Below are positions 5,961 through 7,237 of a DNA stretch of 7,237 nt, one piece after another. The stretch is from the NCBI GenBank assembly GCA_023266715.1, contig JAHFPK010000139.1, positions 1 to 7,237 of the forward strand, written 5' to 3'. Each line of letters opens with the position of its first letter. The first letter of the stretch is position 1. The position numbers and the translations under genes were made by a program. Below the pieces are notes generated by a model. That model saw only the letters and a list, made by a program, of their open reading frames with translations. It was not told where the DNA came from and ran no database searches. The stretch comes from Hyphomicrobiales bacterium. GTDB taxonomy: Bacteria > Pseudomonadota > Alphaproteobacteria > Rhizobiales > Aestuariivirgaceae.

Positions 5961-7237
5961 ATGGCTGAAACAATCAAGTGTATTTCTCCGGTCAATGGCA
6001 AGCTTTATGCCAGCCGGCCCGTTGCCTCGAAAAAGGAAATAGCAGCAACCTTCGCTGCGGCCCATGGGGTGCAGGAAAAATGGAGGAAGCTGCCGCTGGC
6101 TGAAAGGGCCGCCTATTGCTCGGCTGCCGTTGATGCGATGCTGGCCATGAAGGACGAGATTGTTCCAGAACTCGCATGGCAAATGGGCCGCCCCGTTCGT
6201 TACGGGGCGGGGGAACTCCGCGGCTTTGAGGAGCGGGCGCGGCACATGATCGCCATTGCGGACAGTGCACTCGCAAACCATGTTCCGGCTGCCAAGGAAG
6301 GCTTCACACGGTTTATCCGCCGTGAGCCCTGGGGCGTGGTGTTTACCATTGCGCCATGGAACTATCCCTATCTCACGGCGGTGAATTCCATCATTCCCGC
6401 CTTGATTGCGGGCAATACGGTGGTGTTGAAACATGCGTCCCATACATTGCTTGTGGCTGAGCGTTTCCAGAAAGCCTTTGACAAAGCCGAGTTGCCAAAA
6501 GGCGTTTTCCAGCATCTCGTGATGAACCATACGCAGGCATCGGGCGTGATCTCCGATGGACTTGCCAACATGGTATGCTTCACCGGCTCGGTTGCCGGTG
6601 GCCGCGCCATGGAACAGGCAGCGGCAGGGCGCTTTATCAACGTAGGACTCGAACTCGGCGGAAAAGACCCGGCCTACGTGCGGTCAGATGCCAATCTTGT
6701 CCATTCGATTGAAAACCTGGTGGATGGAGCCTTTTTCAATTCGGGACAGAGTTGCTGCGGCATTGAGCGCATATATGTGCACAAGAGCTTGTACAAGGAT
6801 TTTGTCGGGGGTTTTGTCGATCTGACAAAAAAATACGTATTGGGTTCACCGCTGGATGAGGCCACAACGCTTGGCCCCATGATCAAGCCGGAGGCCGCCG
6901 ATTTTGTTCGCAAGCAGATCAAATCGGCTTTGCGTGGCGGCGCCAAGGCCCATGTCGATGCAAAATCATTTGCCATGGACAAGGTGGGCACATCCTATAT
7001 GGCGCCGCAGGTGCTGACCGAGGTGAACCACCAGATGAGCGTTATGACTGAAGAAAGCTTTGGTCCCGTGGTTGGCATCATGAAAGTTTCCGATGACGTT
7101 GAGGCCGTGACACTCATGAATGATTCCGATTATGGCCTTACCGCCGCTCTCTGGACATCTGATGCAGACGCCGCCCAGAATATTGGTGACCAGCTCAACA
7201 CGGGCACGGTGTTCATGAACCGCTGCGACTATCTCGA
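5961..7237 (+). CDS. NAD(P)-dependent aldehyde dehydrogenase (partial, C-terminus beyond window)
   Basis: The frame is open from ATG 5961 to the right edge (425 codons). Judged from the resemblance to the ~460-residue Sad/YneI type of succinate-semialdehyde dehydrogenase, about 35 residues are missing. Visible family features are the cofactor-site PWNYP (Asn134) and LKHAS (Lys157), the FTGSVAGG glycine loop (207-214), the general base Glu231 in LELGGKDP, the catalytic Cys265 in NSGQSCC, and EESFGPVVGI in the C-terminal part. The enzyme oxidises an aldehyde to an acid in the cytosol. A GAGG site overlaps the upstream stop, and the gap to the ligase gene is 8 bp, so cotranscription and probably translational coupling are expected. 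In context the substrate may be a gamma-glutamylated amino aldehyde. Betaine aldehyde from the BetA-like neighbour is an alternative, but the protein looks unlike BetB in length and motifs. Confidence 0.92.
   Translation, partial: MAETIKCISPVNGKLYASRPVASKKEIAATFAAAHGVQEKWRKLPLAERAAYCSAAVDAMLAMKDEIVPELAWQMGRPVRYGAGELRGFEERARHMIAIADSALANHVPAAKEGFTRFIRREPWGVVFTIAPWNYPYLTAVNSIIPALIAGNTVVLKHASHTLLVAERFQKAFDKAELPKGVFQHLVMNHTQASGVISDGLANMVCFTGSVAGGRAMEQAAAGRFINVGLELGGKDPAYVRSDANLVHSIENLVDGAFFNSGQSCCGIERIYVHKSLYKDFVGGFVDLTKKYVLGSPLDEATTLGPMIKPEAADFVRKQIKSALRGGAKAHVDAKSFAMDKVGTSYMAPQVLTEVNHQMSVMTEESFGPVVGIMKVSDDVEAVTLMNDSDYGLTAALWTSDADAAQNIGDQLNTGTVFMNRCDYL

Noticed and set aside
5865..6530. Minus-strand open frame of 221 codons antisense to the ligase/aldehyde dehydrogenase junction
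   Set aside because: It covers two well-supported coding regions and has no family resemblance; it is explained by codon bias on the opposite strand.

Overview
The window is a moderately GC-rich, gene-dense stretch of a bacterial chromosome. It most likely comes from an alphaproteobacterium, plausibly Hyphomicrobiales. The best single clue is the choline-dehydrogenase-like protein, which resembles rhizobial BetA from its N-terminus to its conserved C-terminal tail. Shine-Dalgarno-led starts and 8-10 bp gaps between genes fit a free-living bacterium. No RNA genes, insertion sequences, CRISPR arrays or clear terminators were seen, and no gap between genes exceeds about 125 bp.

Layout: (1) 1-391, minus strand: N-terminal part of a class III (glutamate-1-semialdehyde aminomutase-like) aminotransferase that runs off the left edge. 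(2) 392-514: divergent promoter region. (3) 515-1357, plus: class IV D-amino-acid aminotransferase. (4) 1392-2081, plus: a protein with a JAMM/MPN metalloprotease-type motif. (5) 2050-3705, minus: a BetA-like GMC oxidoreductase whose 3' end overlaps the JAMM gene tail-to-tail by 32 bp. (6) 3706-3818: second divergent promoter region. (7) 3819-4568, 4579-5952 and 5961 to the right edge, plus: a compact operon of an N-formylglutamate amidohydrolase-family enzyme, a glutamine-synthetase-like ligase and an aldehyde dehydrogenase cut by the window end.

How the genes may work together (inference): the right half has the chemistry of a gamma-glutamylation pathway for an amino alcohol. The ligase would attach glutamate to the amine, the flavin alcohol dehydrogenase and the aldehyde dehydrogenase would oxidise the protected alcohol to an acid, and the amidohydrolase would release glutamate plus the amino acid product. 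With ethanolamine as substrate the product would be glycine. The two aminotransferases on the left could supply or consume amino donors. The JAMM protein has no obvious place in this scheme and is the least explained gene here.
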